From the NCBI GenBank assembly GCA_903923135.1, contig CAIXWN010000178.1, forward strand, positions 1 to 45,286: a stretch of DNA of 45,286 nt, in the 5' to 3' direction. Position numbers and translations under genes: made by a program. This stretch comes from an uncultured Caulobacteraceae bacterium (lineage in GTDB: Bacteria > Pseudomonadota > Alphaproteobacteria > Caulobacterales > Caulobacteraceae). The notes beneath the pieces are model-generated. The model was not told the origin of the DNA. It ran no database searches and saw nothing but the letters and a program-made list of their open reading frames with translations. Of this stretch, positions 16,552 through 28,287 are shown one piece after another. Positions within the stretch are counted from its first letter, which is position 1; the number at the start of each line of letters is the position of its first letter.

Positions 16552-17331
16552 ATGCCTTACAACCGCCGTCAACTTGCCCGGACGCTGCTGCTCGGACCGG
16601 CGGCGCTGGCGGTCACGACGCCTGGCGTGCTGTGGGCGCAATCCGGAGACTTCGGCGGCGGAGAGGACCCCGGCAATGTGTTCTTCAGCCCCTGCGGGCG
16701 GCCCTTTCGAGCCAAGCCAGGCGCCCCCTACCCCGTCGTCGACTGGTTCAAACTGGCTGACGCCAATGCGGACGGCAAGATCGACCACGCCGAGTTCCTC
16801 GCCGACACCGTGGCCTTCTTCGGGTTCCTCGATCGCAACGGCGACGGGGTGATCAGCCCGCAGGAGGTCGCCTTCTATGAGCAGCGGATCGCGCCGGAGG
16901 TTCTGGGCATGCGCGTGGAGGTGAGCCTCGACGGTGTCGCCACGCCGAAGGCCCGCCTGTGGCGCACGCAAGGAATCCCCGGCGGTCTCGGACCTGGCGG
17001 CACCGGGAGCTTCCGCCCGGGCGGCGCCTCAGGCCCCGGCACATCGGTGGACCCCGGCACTCTGGACGCGGGCCCGGATGAAGGTCGGAGATCGCGTCCC
17101 TATGATGCTTCCGGCAAGGGCGCGGCCCCCTACGGCTTTTTTGATGAACCCGAACCGGTGACCGCGGCCGACATCCGGTTTCGGGGGTTGGTCACCAAGT
17201 CTGAGTTCCTCAAACTCGCCGACGTGCATTTTTCGGCTCTCGATCCGCAGGAACGCGGATACCTGACCCTCGACGCCCTGCCGCAGACCCCGGTACAGCG
17301 GCGGCTGGCGCGCGCCCACCGGCGTCGCTGA
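16552..17331 (+). CDS. Secreted EF-hand protein
   Basis: 259-aa exported protein. The N-terminus has a twin-arginine-like motif (NRRQLARTLLLG) and a hydrophobic core ending in LWAQS near residue 31. Two canonical calcium-binding loops follow: D70-ANADGKIDHA-E81 and D94-RNGDGVISPQ-E105. A third loop at 231-242 (DPQERGYLTLDA) is degenerate at the last ligand. The middle (about 140-190) is a Gly/Pro-rich linker. The ATG at 16552 follows TGGAGATCGTC. The family is common as periplasmic calcium-responsive proteins, but the partner is unknown. It shares a 133-bp divergent promoter region with the formamidase-like gene. Confidence 0.82.
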   Translation: MPYNRRQLARTLLLGPAALAVTTPGVLWAQSGDFGGGEDPGNVFFSPCGRPFRAKPGAPYPVVDWFKLADANADGKIDHAEFLADTVAFFGFLDRNGDGVISPQEVAFYEQRIAPEVLGMRVEVSLDGVATPKARLWRTQGIPGGLGPGGTGSFRPGGASGPGTSVDPGTLDAGPDEGRRSRPYDASGKGAAPYGFFDEPEPVTAADIRFRGLVTKSEFLKLADVHFSALDPQERGYLTLDALPQTPVQRRLARAHRRR

Positions 17332-17341
17332 AGCCGTCGGA

Positions 17342-18853
17342 TCACGACGCTTCGGGCGCGTCCCCCTCGCAGCCCTTGCCGAGGATGTCACGTCTGGGCC
17401 CGGCAACGAGGAAGGCCGTGTAGGCGCGCTTCATCTCCCTTGCGGGCCCTCGGTAGACTGCGCCCAGCGCCCGCACAGTGGTGAAGCAGCGGCCCAGGAG
17501 CGCCGGGTCGATCCGGCGGGACAGATCGATGATCACCCCCGGCCGTTCGACCGGAGCTTCCCGCCCCTGAACCAGGGCCCTCCACCGCACCCGCTCGCTG
17601 ATCTGAACCACCGGAGCGGTCATGCCCGGTTCGTCCAAGAGTTCGGCCGCCAGACCATAGCTGGTCGTGCCCACCCACGCAGCGCCGTGGTCGCGCCGCA
17701 GGCCCTCGATCGTGGCGGCGAACTGTGGCCAGCCGCGAATCGCCTGAGCCGGATCGGGCCGCAGCGGCACACCCATCGCTGGGAGGGTGATCGCCAGCGC
17801 GGCGGCCGCCACGGCGCCCAGTCCCACCCACGGCGTGGCCGAGCGCAGCCACGCCCAGACACCTGACGCGGCCGTGGCCCCCAATGCGGCGCAAACGGCC
17901 ATCGCCGGATAGACCGGCGCGGGCCAGTGCGCCTCGATGCGGTCGTGCAGGCTGTGAAGCAGCAGGTAGCCGATGAACGGCAGGCTGGTGACCAGGAAGG
18001 GTTGCCGCCTCGACGCGCCTTGCGCCGACCGGCTCGGCCCCGGACGCGCGAGAAACAGGGCCATCAGGGGATTGAACAGCAAGAGTTCGGCGCCGAGGAA
18101 CTCCAGCGCGAAGCGTGGCGCGATCCGGCGCGGAGCGATCCGGCCGAACTGTTTGATGATCGTCTGCCAGTCGTGAGCCTGATTCCACGCGAGGTTCAGG
18201 CCGAAGATCGCGGCGGCGAGGAGCAGGGCCAGCCAGGGCCCGGGGGTTCGCAGGGCGGCGCGGCCGTTTGGCGTCCACAGCAGCCAGGTGAGAATCCCCG
18301 GTCCGAGAAACAGGGCCGAATACTTCGACAGGCATGCCAGTCCCGCCGACAGACCAGCGGCCAGCCACCATCCTGCGGCGCCTGAGCGCAGGGCCCTCAG
18401 AACCAACCAAAGGTCGAGCACCCAGAACAAGGTCGCGGGGGCGTCGGGAACCGCCAGGAAACCGCCGGCGGCCACCAACAGGGTGGCATTGTACCAGACG
18501 CCGGCCCGCTCGCTTTCGACAGCCGATGCGCCGGCGATCCGGGCGCAATCATAGACCAGGACGCTGGTCAGGGCGCTGGCGAGGATCGGCGCCAGCCGGA
18601 CGCCCAGCGGAGTGTCGCCGGCAAGGCGCACACCGAGCCAGATCCACCACGCCACCATCGGGGGATGATCGAAATAGCCCATGGCCGGCGCCTGCGCCCA
18701 AAGGCGATAGTAGGCTTCGTCCTCGGTGAGGTGCAGGCTGCCGGCCACGATCAGCCGGGCGGTCAGCATGACCGCCGTCAGGCCGATCAGCCCCCAGGGC
18801 AAGGCCCGCGTCGGACCGATGACGTCACCAGACGGCGACGGAGGTGCTGACAT
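17342..18853 (-). CDS. GT39/ArnT-like membrane glycosyltransferase
   Basis: 503-aa integral membrane protein with about 10-12 helices and a soluble C-terminal domain. The N-terminal acidic motif TEDEAYYRLW (43-52) and GYFDHPPM (59-66) are hallmarks of GT39/PMT_2-type transferases such as ArnT. These move a sugar from an undecaprenyl-phosphate carrier to lipid A or another envelope acceptor at the periplasmic face. The ATG at 18853 is chosen as the first start before helix 1. It overlaps the stop region of the upstream polyprenyl-phosphate glycosyltransferase by 29 bp, so the two are translated from one message and probably form a donor-synthesis and transfer pair. Confidence 0.88.
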   Translation of the reverse strand: MSAPPSPSGDVIGPTRALPWGLIGLTAVMLTARLIVAGSLHLTEDEAYYRLWAQAPAMGYFDHPPMVAWWIWLGVRLAGDTPLGVRLAPILASALTSVLVYDCARIAGASAVESERAGVWYNATLLVAAGGFLAVPDAPATLFWVLDLWLVLRALRSGAAGWWLAAGLSAGLACLSKYSALFLGPGILTWLLWTPNGRAALRTPGPWLALLLAAAIFGLNLAWNQAHDWQTIIKQFGRIAPRRIAPRFALEFLGAELLLFNPLMALFLARPGPSRSAQGASRRQPFLVTSLPFIGYLLLHSLHDRIEAHWPAPVYPAMAVCAALGATAASGVWAWLRSATPWVGLGAVAAAALAITLPAMGVPLRPDPAQAIRGWPQFAATIEGLRRDHGAAWVGTTSYGLAAELLDEPGMTAPVVQISERVRWRALVQGREAPVERPGVIIDLSRRIDPALLGRCFTTVRALGAVYRGPAREMKRAYTAFLVAGPRRDILGKGCEGDAPEAS

Positions 18854-19967
18854 AGTTCCAGGCCGCCCCGGCCACGGCGCCAGCGGCGCTGGCCAGCCAC
18901 CAGATCGAGGTGTGTTCGTGCGCCAGATTGGCGACAGCGACATTGGCGATCAGCCCGACGCTGCAAAGCAGGCAGAAACGCAGGTATCCGGTGAGCAGTC
19001 TGACGCCGCTGAGTCGCCGGTCGCGATAGGTGATGATGTTGTTGATCAGAAAGTTGCTGGTCATCGCCGTGAGCGCCGCGATCACCTGGCTGAGCATGAA
19101 AACCAGCCCGATGGCATGGCACGCGCTGACCACGGCCAGCTGCACAACCACGCCGCTGGCCCCCACCAGGCCGAACAGGAGGAATCGGGGCGGGACGAGA
19201 TTTCCGGTCAGCTTGGTCAAGATCAATCCCAGATATTCGATGATGACGCGCCCGTCCATTTTGCTGGCTCCGGCCTGACGCTCGGCGAATTCGTAGGCGA
19301 ACTCGCTGATTCTCGGCGGATGGGACTGGGAGGCGATGATGTCGAACAGCACCTTGAAGCCGTGGCTGGACAGTTGTGGGGCGACCCTGTCGATCAGGTC
19401 CCGCCGTATCATGAAGAATCCGCTGACTGGATCGCTGACGTCGGTCTTCAGGACGACGCGGGCCAGACCGTTGGCCAGCCGACTTCCGAGTTTACGGATC
19501 GGCGAGAGCCCCCTGTCGAGCCCTGAAGGGACGATGAAACGGCTGCCGATGGCCAGGTCCGCCTTGCCGGTTCTCAGGCTGGCGAGCATGCCCGGCAACA
19601 GGGTCTCGTCGTGTTGCAGGTCGGCGTCGATCACCGCCACATAGGGCGCGGCGCTGGCCATGGCCCCTTCGAGAACGGCGCCGGCCAGTCCGCGTCGGCC
19701 CACGCGCCTGAGACAGATCACACGCGCGTCGACCGCGGCTATCGCCTTGACCGCCTCGGCCGTTCCGTCCGGCGAGTTGTCGTCCACGAAGACCGCCTGC
19801 CAGGCCACGCCCTGAAGAGTCGCCCTAAGGCGATCGATCAGCGGCGCGACGTTCTCGCGCTCGTTAAAGGTGGGAATGACCACCGTAAGCTCGCAGGCCT
19901 TGTCCAAGATCGGATCGCGCTCCAGGTTCGTCAGCGCGCCGATGTATCGGCCTTGCCGTCGGTCCAC
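18825..19967 (-). CDS. Polyprenyl-phosphate glycosyltransferase (GT2) fused to GtrA domain
   Basis: 380-aa two-part protein. The N-terminal GT2/dolichol-phosphate-mannose-synthase-like domain (about 25-240) has VVIPTFNE at 29-36, VDDNSPDGT at 61-69 and the metal-binding DADLQHDE at 114-121. The C-terminal GtrA domain (about 258-380) has four helices. It is predicted to load a sugar onto undecaprenyl phosphate and help move it across the membrane. The start is uncertain. No ATG precedes the domain closely, and a GTG at 19967 is the best candidate. The open frame upstream (to 20249) is antisense to the TusA gene and is rejected. It feeds the ArnT-like transferase that overlaps its end. Confidence 0.87.
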   Translation of the reverse strand: MDRRQGRYIGALTNLERDPILDKACELTVVIPTFNERENVAPLIDRLRATLQGVAWQAVFVDDNSPDGTAEAVKAIAAVDARVICLRRVGRRGLAGAVLEGAMASAAPYVAVIDADLQHDETLLPGMLASLRTGKADLAIGSRFIVPSGLDRGLSPIRKLGSRLANGLARVVLKTDVSDPVSGFFMIRRDLIDRVAPQLSSHGFKVLFDIIASQSHPPRISEFAYEFAERQAGASKMDGRVIIEYLGLILTKLTGNLVPPRFLLFGLVGASGVVVQLAVVSACHAIGLVFMLSQVIAALTAMTSNFLINNIITYRDRRLSGVRLLTGYLRFCLLCSVGLIANVAVANLAHEHTSIWWLASAAGAVAGAAWNYVSTSVAVW

Positions 19968-20040
19968 TAGTGTCGGCGGGGGACAAACGGCGCCGAGGTG
20001 GCGGGTTTGCGGCGACCTGTTTTCAATTGCGAAGGAAATC

Positions 20041-20286
20041 GTGGAATCTGTTGAAATTCTGGTCGATGCGCGAGGGCACCAATGTCCGGTGCCGACGCTC
20101 AGACTCCGGCGGGCCTGGCAGAACGCGCCGTCCGGGGCGGTGTTTCGGCTGCTTGCGGACGATCCGTTGGCGCGCATCGACGTGCCGCACTTCGCCCGCG
20201 AGGCCGGGCTGGAGGTGGTCAGCGTGGAGGTCAGCGGCGAAGAGATCACCGTGTTGCTGAAGGCGCCCGTCGCCTCGGGTCCCTAG
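20041..20286 (+). CDS. TusA-family sulfurtransferase
   Basis: 81-aa protein of the TusA/SirA family of small sulfur carriers. The signature cysteine is C15 in DARGHQCPVP, followed by the usual beta-alpha-beta-alpha-beta-beta pattern (VFRLLADDPLARIDVPHF). It is predicted to carry persulfide sulfur for tRNA thiolation, cofactor synthesis or sulfur metabolism. The GTG at 20041 has AAGGAA eight bases upstream. The frame open from 19870 is antisense to the glycosyltransferase and is not used. It is divergent from the GT2-GtrA gene across 73 bp. The usual second cysteine region of some TusA proteins is HFAREAG here, without cysteine. Confidence 0.9.
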   Translation: MESVEILVDARGHQCPVPTLRLRRAWQNAPSGAVFRLLADDPLARIDVPHFAREAGLEVVSVEVSGEEITVLLKAPVASGP

Positions 20287-20615
20287 ATGTTTAGTCCCGG
20301 GAATCAGCTCGTCAGAGAGACCTTGCCCTGGAATCGACCCTGTAGAGCCCGATTCGGTGTCCGCATCGGTTCCTGCGAAAGGATCGGGCCCCGGGGTTCT
20401 GCGCGTGATCAGGCATGTGCGGGGCAGGCCGTCGGGGGCCTGTGAAACGAGGATGCGGCGCGTCGTTGGGGGGGAACGACGCGCCGCCAGGAAGATATAT
20501 TCCTCGTCCTGGTTGACGCCGCCGTAGCGAGGGACGGGAAAGCGCGGCGGCAATCAACATCGCCTTTCTATGAAATCCTGCCTGAACCGAGGATGAACGG
20601 AGTCTGACAGTTTGT
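20287..20615. other. 329-bp gene-free region between convergent genes
   Basis: No convincing protein gene is seen here. Two short frames on the minus strand start at 20560 and 20553. They give Arg-rich sequences with no recognisable family and only a weak AAAGG site. The stretch contains the strong hairpin listed separately and a small palindrome AGGAA-GATATA-TTCCT at 20489-20504 next to it. A small RNA or a bidirectional terminator is possible. Confidence 0.4.
20455..20487. terminator. Perfect 13-bp hairpin with an all-G loop
   Basis: GCGGCGCGTCGTT (20455-20467) pairs perfectly with AACGACGCGCCGC (20475-20487) around a loop of seven G (seven C on the other strand). It lies between the convergent tusA-like and racemase genes, where a two-way transcription end is expected. 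There is no T-tract on either side, so its role as a terminator is inferred from position and strength. Confidence 0.5.
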
Positions 20616-21743
20616 TCAGAGAGCGCCGGCGCTCTCCAGAGCCCCGATATCGGCGGTTGAGAACCCCCAGGCCCCTAGCGCCTCGCGGTTGTGGGCGCCG
20701 ATGGCCGGCGGCGGACCGGCGATCTCGCCCGGTGTGGCCGAGAAGCGCGGCGCAGGCGCGGGCTGGATGACCCCGGCCACTTCGACGAAGGTCTGGCGGG
20801 CGACGTTGTGGGCGTGCCGGGGAGCCTCATCGAGGCTGAGCACTGGCCCGAAACAGACATCGGAGCCGGCCATGATCTCGCACCATTCGTCACGCGTCTT
20901 GGTGACGATGACGCCGGCGAGCTTTTCGCGCAGCGCCGGCCACTGGCTGCGGTCCATCTGGGCCTTGAAGGCTGGATCGTCGATGCCGGTCTTTTCGAGG
21001 AGAAGCGCGTAGAACTGCGGCTCGATCGAGCCGATGGCGATCCACTCGCCGTCCTTGCACTGGTAGGTGTCATAGAAGTGGGCCCCGCCATCCAGCAGGT
21101 TTGTGCGCCGTGTGTTGCTCCAGCCGCCTGCAGCCTTGAAGCCGTAGAACATGGCCATCAGCGAGGCGGCCCCGTCGCTCATCGCGCAGTCAATGACCTG
21201 CCCTTGACCTGTGGCGCGGGCGTGGATGACGCCGGCCAGCAATCCGAAGGCGAGATAGAGGGCGCCTCCGCCGAAATCCCCGACCAGATTGAGCGGCGGT
21301 ATCGGCTTTTCCGCCGTGCCGATGGCTCCCAGCGCTCCGCTGATGGCGATGTAGTTCATGTCGTGCCCTGCGGCCTGAGCATACGGACCGGTCTGGCCCC
21401 AGCCGGTCATCCTTCCGAATACGAGCTTCGGATTGCGCGCGAGAGCGACATCCGGACCAAGGCCCAGCCTTTCCATGACGCCAGGCCGGAAGCCTTCGAA
21501 CACGGCGTCGGCGGTTTCCATCAGCTTCAGGCAGGCTTCCACGGCCGCGGGCGACTTGAGGTCCAGCGCCACCGACTTGCGGCCGCGCGAGGTGATGTCG
21601 GTCGCCGCGCCGCGTCCACCCCCCTTGCGGTCGATGCGCACAACATCCGCGCCGAGGTCTGACAGCAACATGCCACAGAAGGGTCCCGGCCCGATGCCGG
21701 CAAATTCCAGAACCTTGAGGCCTGAAAGGGGGCCATTAGCCAT
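20616..21743 (-). CDS. Alpha-methylacyl-CoA racemase (CoA-transferase family III)
   Basis: 375-aa CaiB/BaiF-family enzyme closest to alpha-methylacyl-CoA racemases, which swap R and S 2-methylacyl-CoA so that branched acids or sterol side chains can enter beta-oxidation. The catalytic trio described for the mycobacterial enzyme is present at matching positions: H127 in GHDMNY, D156 in GDFGGG and E241 in [29 protein letters not shown] at the N-terminus is typical. The ATG at 21743 has AGAGGAAA upstream. The GTG seven codons earlier is itself part of that ribosome site region and is rejected. It stands alone, convergent with tusA and downstream of mfd in the same direction. Confidence 0.92.
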   Translation of the reverse strand: MANGPLSGLKVLEFAGIGPGPFCGMLLSDLGADVVRIDRKGGGRGAATDITSRGRKSVALDLKSPAAVEACLKLMETADAVFEGFRPGVMERLGLGPDVALARNPKLVFGRMTGWGQTGPYAQAAGHDMNYIAISGALGAIGTAEKPIPPLNLVGDFGGGALYLAFGLLAGVIHARATGQGQVIDCAMSDGAASLMAMFYGFKAAGGWSNTRRTNLLDGGAHFYDTYQCKDGEWIAIGSIEPQFYALLLEKTGIDDPAFKAQMDRSQWPALREKLAGVIVTKTRDEWCEIMAGSDVCFGPVLSLDEAPRHAHNVARQTFVEVAGVIQPAPAPRFSATPGEIAGPPPAIGAHNREALGAWGFSTADIGALESAGAL

Positions 21744-21817
21744 GTCGGTGTTTCCTCTATTCACGGCGTTCCGAACGCCTGTTCACATGCGATCCCGGTG
21801 ACGAGACTAACACAGGG

Positions 21818-21838
21818 CTTGCCCCATCGTCAGGCAAG
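21818..21838 (-). terminator. Weak hairpin after mfd
   Basis: CTTGCC and GGCAAG form a 6-bp stem with a 9-base loop in the 141-bp gap between the mfd stop and the racemase start. It may end the sdhE-mfd transcript. No T-run is present. Confidence 0.25.
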
Positions 21839-21884
21839 GGCCCGCGCATGCCGTTTGACAGCGACTTTGGCGAGTCGGACCCGG

Positions 21885-25496
<3,612 letters not shown>

Positions 25497-25503
25497 GGCG
25501 GGT

Positions 25504-25779
25504 CTAGGCGTCCGCTTTGCCGTCGGGAGCGACGGGACGAAAGGCCCTCAGACGGCCCATGATGTCGTTGTCGAACGCCTCAGGGACGGGAGTCGAGCCG
25601 AGGATCCAGGCGTAGATGTCATGGTCGGACTGTTCGAGAAGCGCCTCGAAACGGTCCAGTTCGTCATCAGAGAAGGCGCGGACGTATCGGTCGGAGAACG
25701 GCCCGAGGATCAGGTCCGCTTCGCGAAAGCCCCGGCGCCAAGCCCGGAACCTGATCCTGTTGTGACGCGAGTCATCCAT
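25504..25779 (-). CDS. sdhE: Succinate dehydrogenase assembly factor SdhE
   Basis: 91-aa protein of the SdhE/SDHAF2 family (formerly DUF339/YgfY) that helps attach FAD covalently to succinate dehydrogenase flavoprotein. The diagnostic RGFREAD segment is at residues 16-22, followed by the helical ILGPFSDRYV and a conserved DIYAWILG block. The length is typical. The ATG at 25779 gives the expected N-terminus. It lies 51 bp after the DUF3297 gene and 7 bp before mfd, all in one direction. Confidence 0.93.
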   Translation of the reverse strand: MDDSRHNRIRFRAWRRGFREADLILGPFSDRYVRAFSDDELDRFEALLEQSDHDIYAWILGSTPVPEAFDNDIMGRLRAFRPVAPDGKADA

Positions 25780-25830
25780 GGAGGCGGCGGGTATAGTGCG
25801 CCCGTCGGCGCCGCGCCAGAGGTTGAGCCA

Positions 25831-26076
25831 TCAGGACTCGGCGTCGCGGAAATAGGGTTCGACCTCGCCCTGCAGCTTGATGGTCATCGGCTTGCCGTGC
25901 CGGTTGACCGTCGTGCCCACAGTCAATCGCACCCAGCCTTCGCTGACGCAGTACTCGTCGACATTGGTCTTTTCGACCCCCTTGAACCGGATGCCAACGC
26001 CCCGCGCCAGGATATCGGCGTCGTGGTGGGGGCTGTCGGGATCGACAGCCAGGCGGTCTGGTGGGGTGTCGCTCAT
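25831..26076 (-). CDS. DUF3297 family protein
   Basis: 81-aa protein matching the small, well-conserved DUF3297 family of proteobacteria. Features are MSDTPPDRL at the start, RGVGIRFKGVEKTNVDEYCVSEGW in the middle and the end IKLQGEVEPYFRD. The function is not established. The ATG at 26076 is chosen from the conserved N-terminus. The frame remains open for 270 residues upstream, but that part is antisense to recG. It is the first gene of the DUF3297-sdhE-mfd run and shares a 129-bp divergent region with recG. Confidence 0.88.
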   Translation of the reverse strand: MSDTPPDRLAVDPDSPHHDADILARGVGIRFKGVEKTNVDEYCVSEGWVRLTVGTTVNRHGKPMTIKLQGEVEPYFRDAES

Positions 26077-26205
26077 GAACCTGGGAACCATCTGGGCGTC
26101 GTGGCGGCGCCGGCCGGAGCGTCTGATACAGAGTGCCGACGCGCCGGTCCATCCCGCCCCGTCGGCCGCTACGCCACGCGACCCGCGATCGGCTATGGTG
26201 GCCGG

Positions 26206-28287
26206 ATGCGGCCCCAGATTCTTTTTCCCCTGTTTGGCCCGATCACCACAGTCAAGGGTGTCGGATCCCGCGTGGCGCCCCTGCTGGAACGCATGGCGGG
26301 ACCACGCGTGCGAGACCTCGTCTTTCTCAGCCCCCAGGGACTCATCCGTCGCCGACCGGGGCGAGTCGCCGATCTCGTCGACGGCGAGGTGCAGACCCTT
26401 ACCCTGACCATTGAGGCCCATCAGAAGCCCGGGCGCCCTGGCCACCCCTGGAGGATACGGGCGCGCGACGACACCGGCGCGATCTCGCTGACCTATTTCA
26501 AGGGCTATGGCGCGCACCTGGAGGAACGGAACCCGGTTGGTTCGGTGAGAGTGGCGAGCGGCAAGGTGGAGCATGAGCGGCTGGGCGCCAACTGGCAGAT
26601 GGTGCACCCCGACTACCTGGTCGCACCCGAACGGGCGACGGACGTCCCTCCGGTGGAGACCGTCTATCCTGCCACCGTGGGCCTGCCCTCGCGCGCGATC
26701 CGCCGTTTCGTGCGCTCCGCCCTGGAGCGCGTCCCTGACCTTCCAGACTGGCTCGACCCGGCATGGCGCCGGTCGCAGGCCTGGCCGCCCTGGCGCGAGG
26801 CGCTGCTGGCCTTGCACAACCCGTCCGGCGAAAGCGACCTGGCGCCTCAGAGCCCGGCGCGACGGCGGCTGGCGTACGACGAATTGCTCGCCCATCAGTT
26901 GGCGCTGGCTCAGCGCAAGCAGATGCGCCGCCGGGTTCCCGCCCCGCGGATCGCACCGGGCGGCCGGTCCCTGTCGGCCGAGGCCGCCCTACCCTTCCGT
27001 CTGACGGGCGCCCAGGCCCGGGCGCTGGCGGACATCCGAGGCGATCTCGCTTCCGGCGGCCGGATGACCCGGCTTCTGCAGGGCGACGTCGGCGCCGGAA
27101 AAACCGTGGTGGCGCTGCTGGCCATGATGGATGTGGCCGCCGCCGGGCTGCAGTCGGTGCTGATGGCGCCGACGGAAATTCTGGCCCGCCAGCACTTCGA
27201 CACGATCCGCGAGCCTCTGGCCGCACAGGGCGTGACGGCCGTTCTGGTCACCGGCCGAAGCAAGGGCGCGGCGCGCGAGGACCGGCTTGCCGACCTTCGC
27301 TCAGGCGCGGCGCAGGTCGCGGTCGGGACCCACGCCCTCTTCCAGGACTCCGTCGAGTTCAGATGCCTTGGGCTCACCATCATTGATGAACAGCACCGCT
27401 TCGGGGTTTCCGAGCGCGGTCGGCTGCGGTCGAAGGGCGAGTCGGCCCATCTGCTGGCCATGTCGGCGACGCCTATACCCCGGACTCTGGAGCTGACGCT
27501 CTATGGCGACCTGGATGTCTCCAATCTCGACGAGAAGCCGCCGGGACGAACGCCGGTCGCCACCCGCGCGGCGCCGATGCACCGTCTCGAAGAGGTGGTC
27601 GGCCGCCTGCGCCAGGCCGTGGCGGGGGGCGCCCAGGCGTTCTGGATCTGCCCGCTGGTGGCAGAGTCGGATCTTGTCGACCTTGCGGCCGCGGAAGCCC
27701 GCTATGCGGCGCTGCGGGCCGTGTTCGGCGAACGTGTGGGCCTGGTGCACGGACGGCTGTCCGGCGCCGAAAAAGACGCGGTCATGGCCCGCTTCGTGGA
27801 CGGGACCCTGGCGGTGCTGGTGGCCACGACGGTGGTCGAGGTGGGCGTGGATGTGCCGGCGGCCAGCATCATGGTCATCGAACAGGCCGAGCGCTTCGGC
27901 CTGGCGCAGCTTCATCAGTTGCGGGGACGGGTGGGTCGGGGCGCGAAGTCGAGCAGCTGCGTGCTGCTGTACGATCCGCCGCTGTCGGAGGCCGCCACAC
28001 GGCGTCTGGACATTCTTAGACAGACCGATGATGGCTTTCTGATCGCCGAGCGAGATCTGGAGCTGCGCGGTGGGGGCGACCCCCTTGGTCTGGCCCAGAG
28101 CGGATTTCCCGCCTACCGCCTGGCCGACCCTGTGGCCCACCGGGACCTGATCGCGGTCGCGGCCGATGACGCCCGGCTGATTCTGTCTCGCGATCCCGGT
28201 CTCGCCTCGCCTCGCGGAGCGGCTCTGCAGATCCTGAGGGAGCTCTTCGACTGGCGCCCAGACGGTCCGCTCAGCGAGGCGGACTGA
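26206..28287 (+). CDS. recG: ATP-dependent DNA helicase RecG
   Basis: 693-aa branch-migration helicase that remodels stalled forks and Holliday junctions. The N-terminal wedge/OB region (about 40-170) is followed by the SF2 motor. Walker A GDVGAGKT is at 293-300, DEQH at 394-397 (RecG has DEQH rather than DEAH), and SATPIPRT and LRGRVGRG mark motifs III and VI. The ATG at 26206 is the first start that agrees with the conserved RecG beginning (LFPLFGPITTVKGVG). The 305 codons upstream in the same frame are antisense to sdhE and DUF3297. Its last 17 bases overlap the convergent DUF3089 gene. Confidence 0.97.
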   Translation: MRPQILFPLFGPITTVKGVGSRVAPLLERMAGPRVRDLVFLSPQGLIRRRPGRVADLVDGEVQTLTLTIEAHQKPGRPGHPWRIRARDDTGAISLTYFKGYGAHLEERNPVGSVRVASGKVEHERLGANWQMVHPDYLVAPERATDVPPVETVYPATVGLPSRAIRRFVRSALERVPDLPDWLDPAWRRSQAWPPWREALLALHNPSGESDLAPQSPARRRLAYDELLAHQLALAQRKQMRRRVPAPRIAPGGRSLSAEAALPFRLTGAQARALADIRGDLASGGRMTRLLQGDVGAGKTVVALLAMMDVAAAGLQSVLMAPTEILARQHFDTIREPLAAQGVTAVLVTGRSKGAAREDRLADLRSGAAQVAVGTHALFQDSVEFRCLGLTIIDEQHRFGVSERGRLRSKGESAHLLAMSATPIPRTLELTLYGDLDVSNLDEKPPGRTPVATRAAPMHRLEEVVGRLRQAVAGGAQAFWICPLVAESDLVDLAAAEARYAALRAVFGERVGLVHGRLSGAEKDAVMARFVDGTLAVLVATTVVEVGVDVPAASIMVIEQAERFGLAQLHQLRGRVGRGAKSSSCVLLYDPPLSEAATRRLDILRQTDDGFLIAERDLELRGGGDPLGLAQSGFPAYRLADPVAHRDLIAVAADDARLILSRDPGLASPRGAALQILRELFDWRPDGPLSEAD

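Noticed and set aside
20312-20560. Minus-strand 82-codon frame in the gene-free region
   Set aside because: Arg/Pro-rich, no family, weak ribosome site, and it spans the strong hairpin. It could be real but cannot be supported.
26072-26092. GAAC repeat in the recG/DUF3297 divergent region as an SOS site
   Set aside because: The two GAAC half-sites are too close together for a LexA box.
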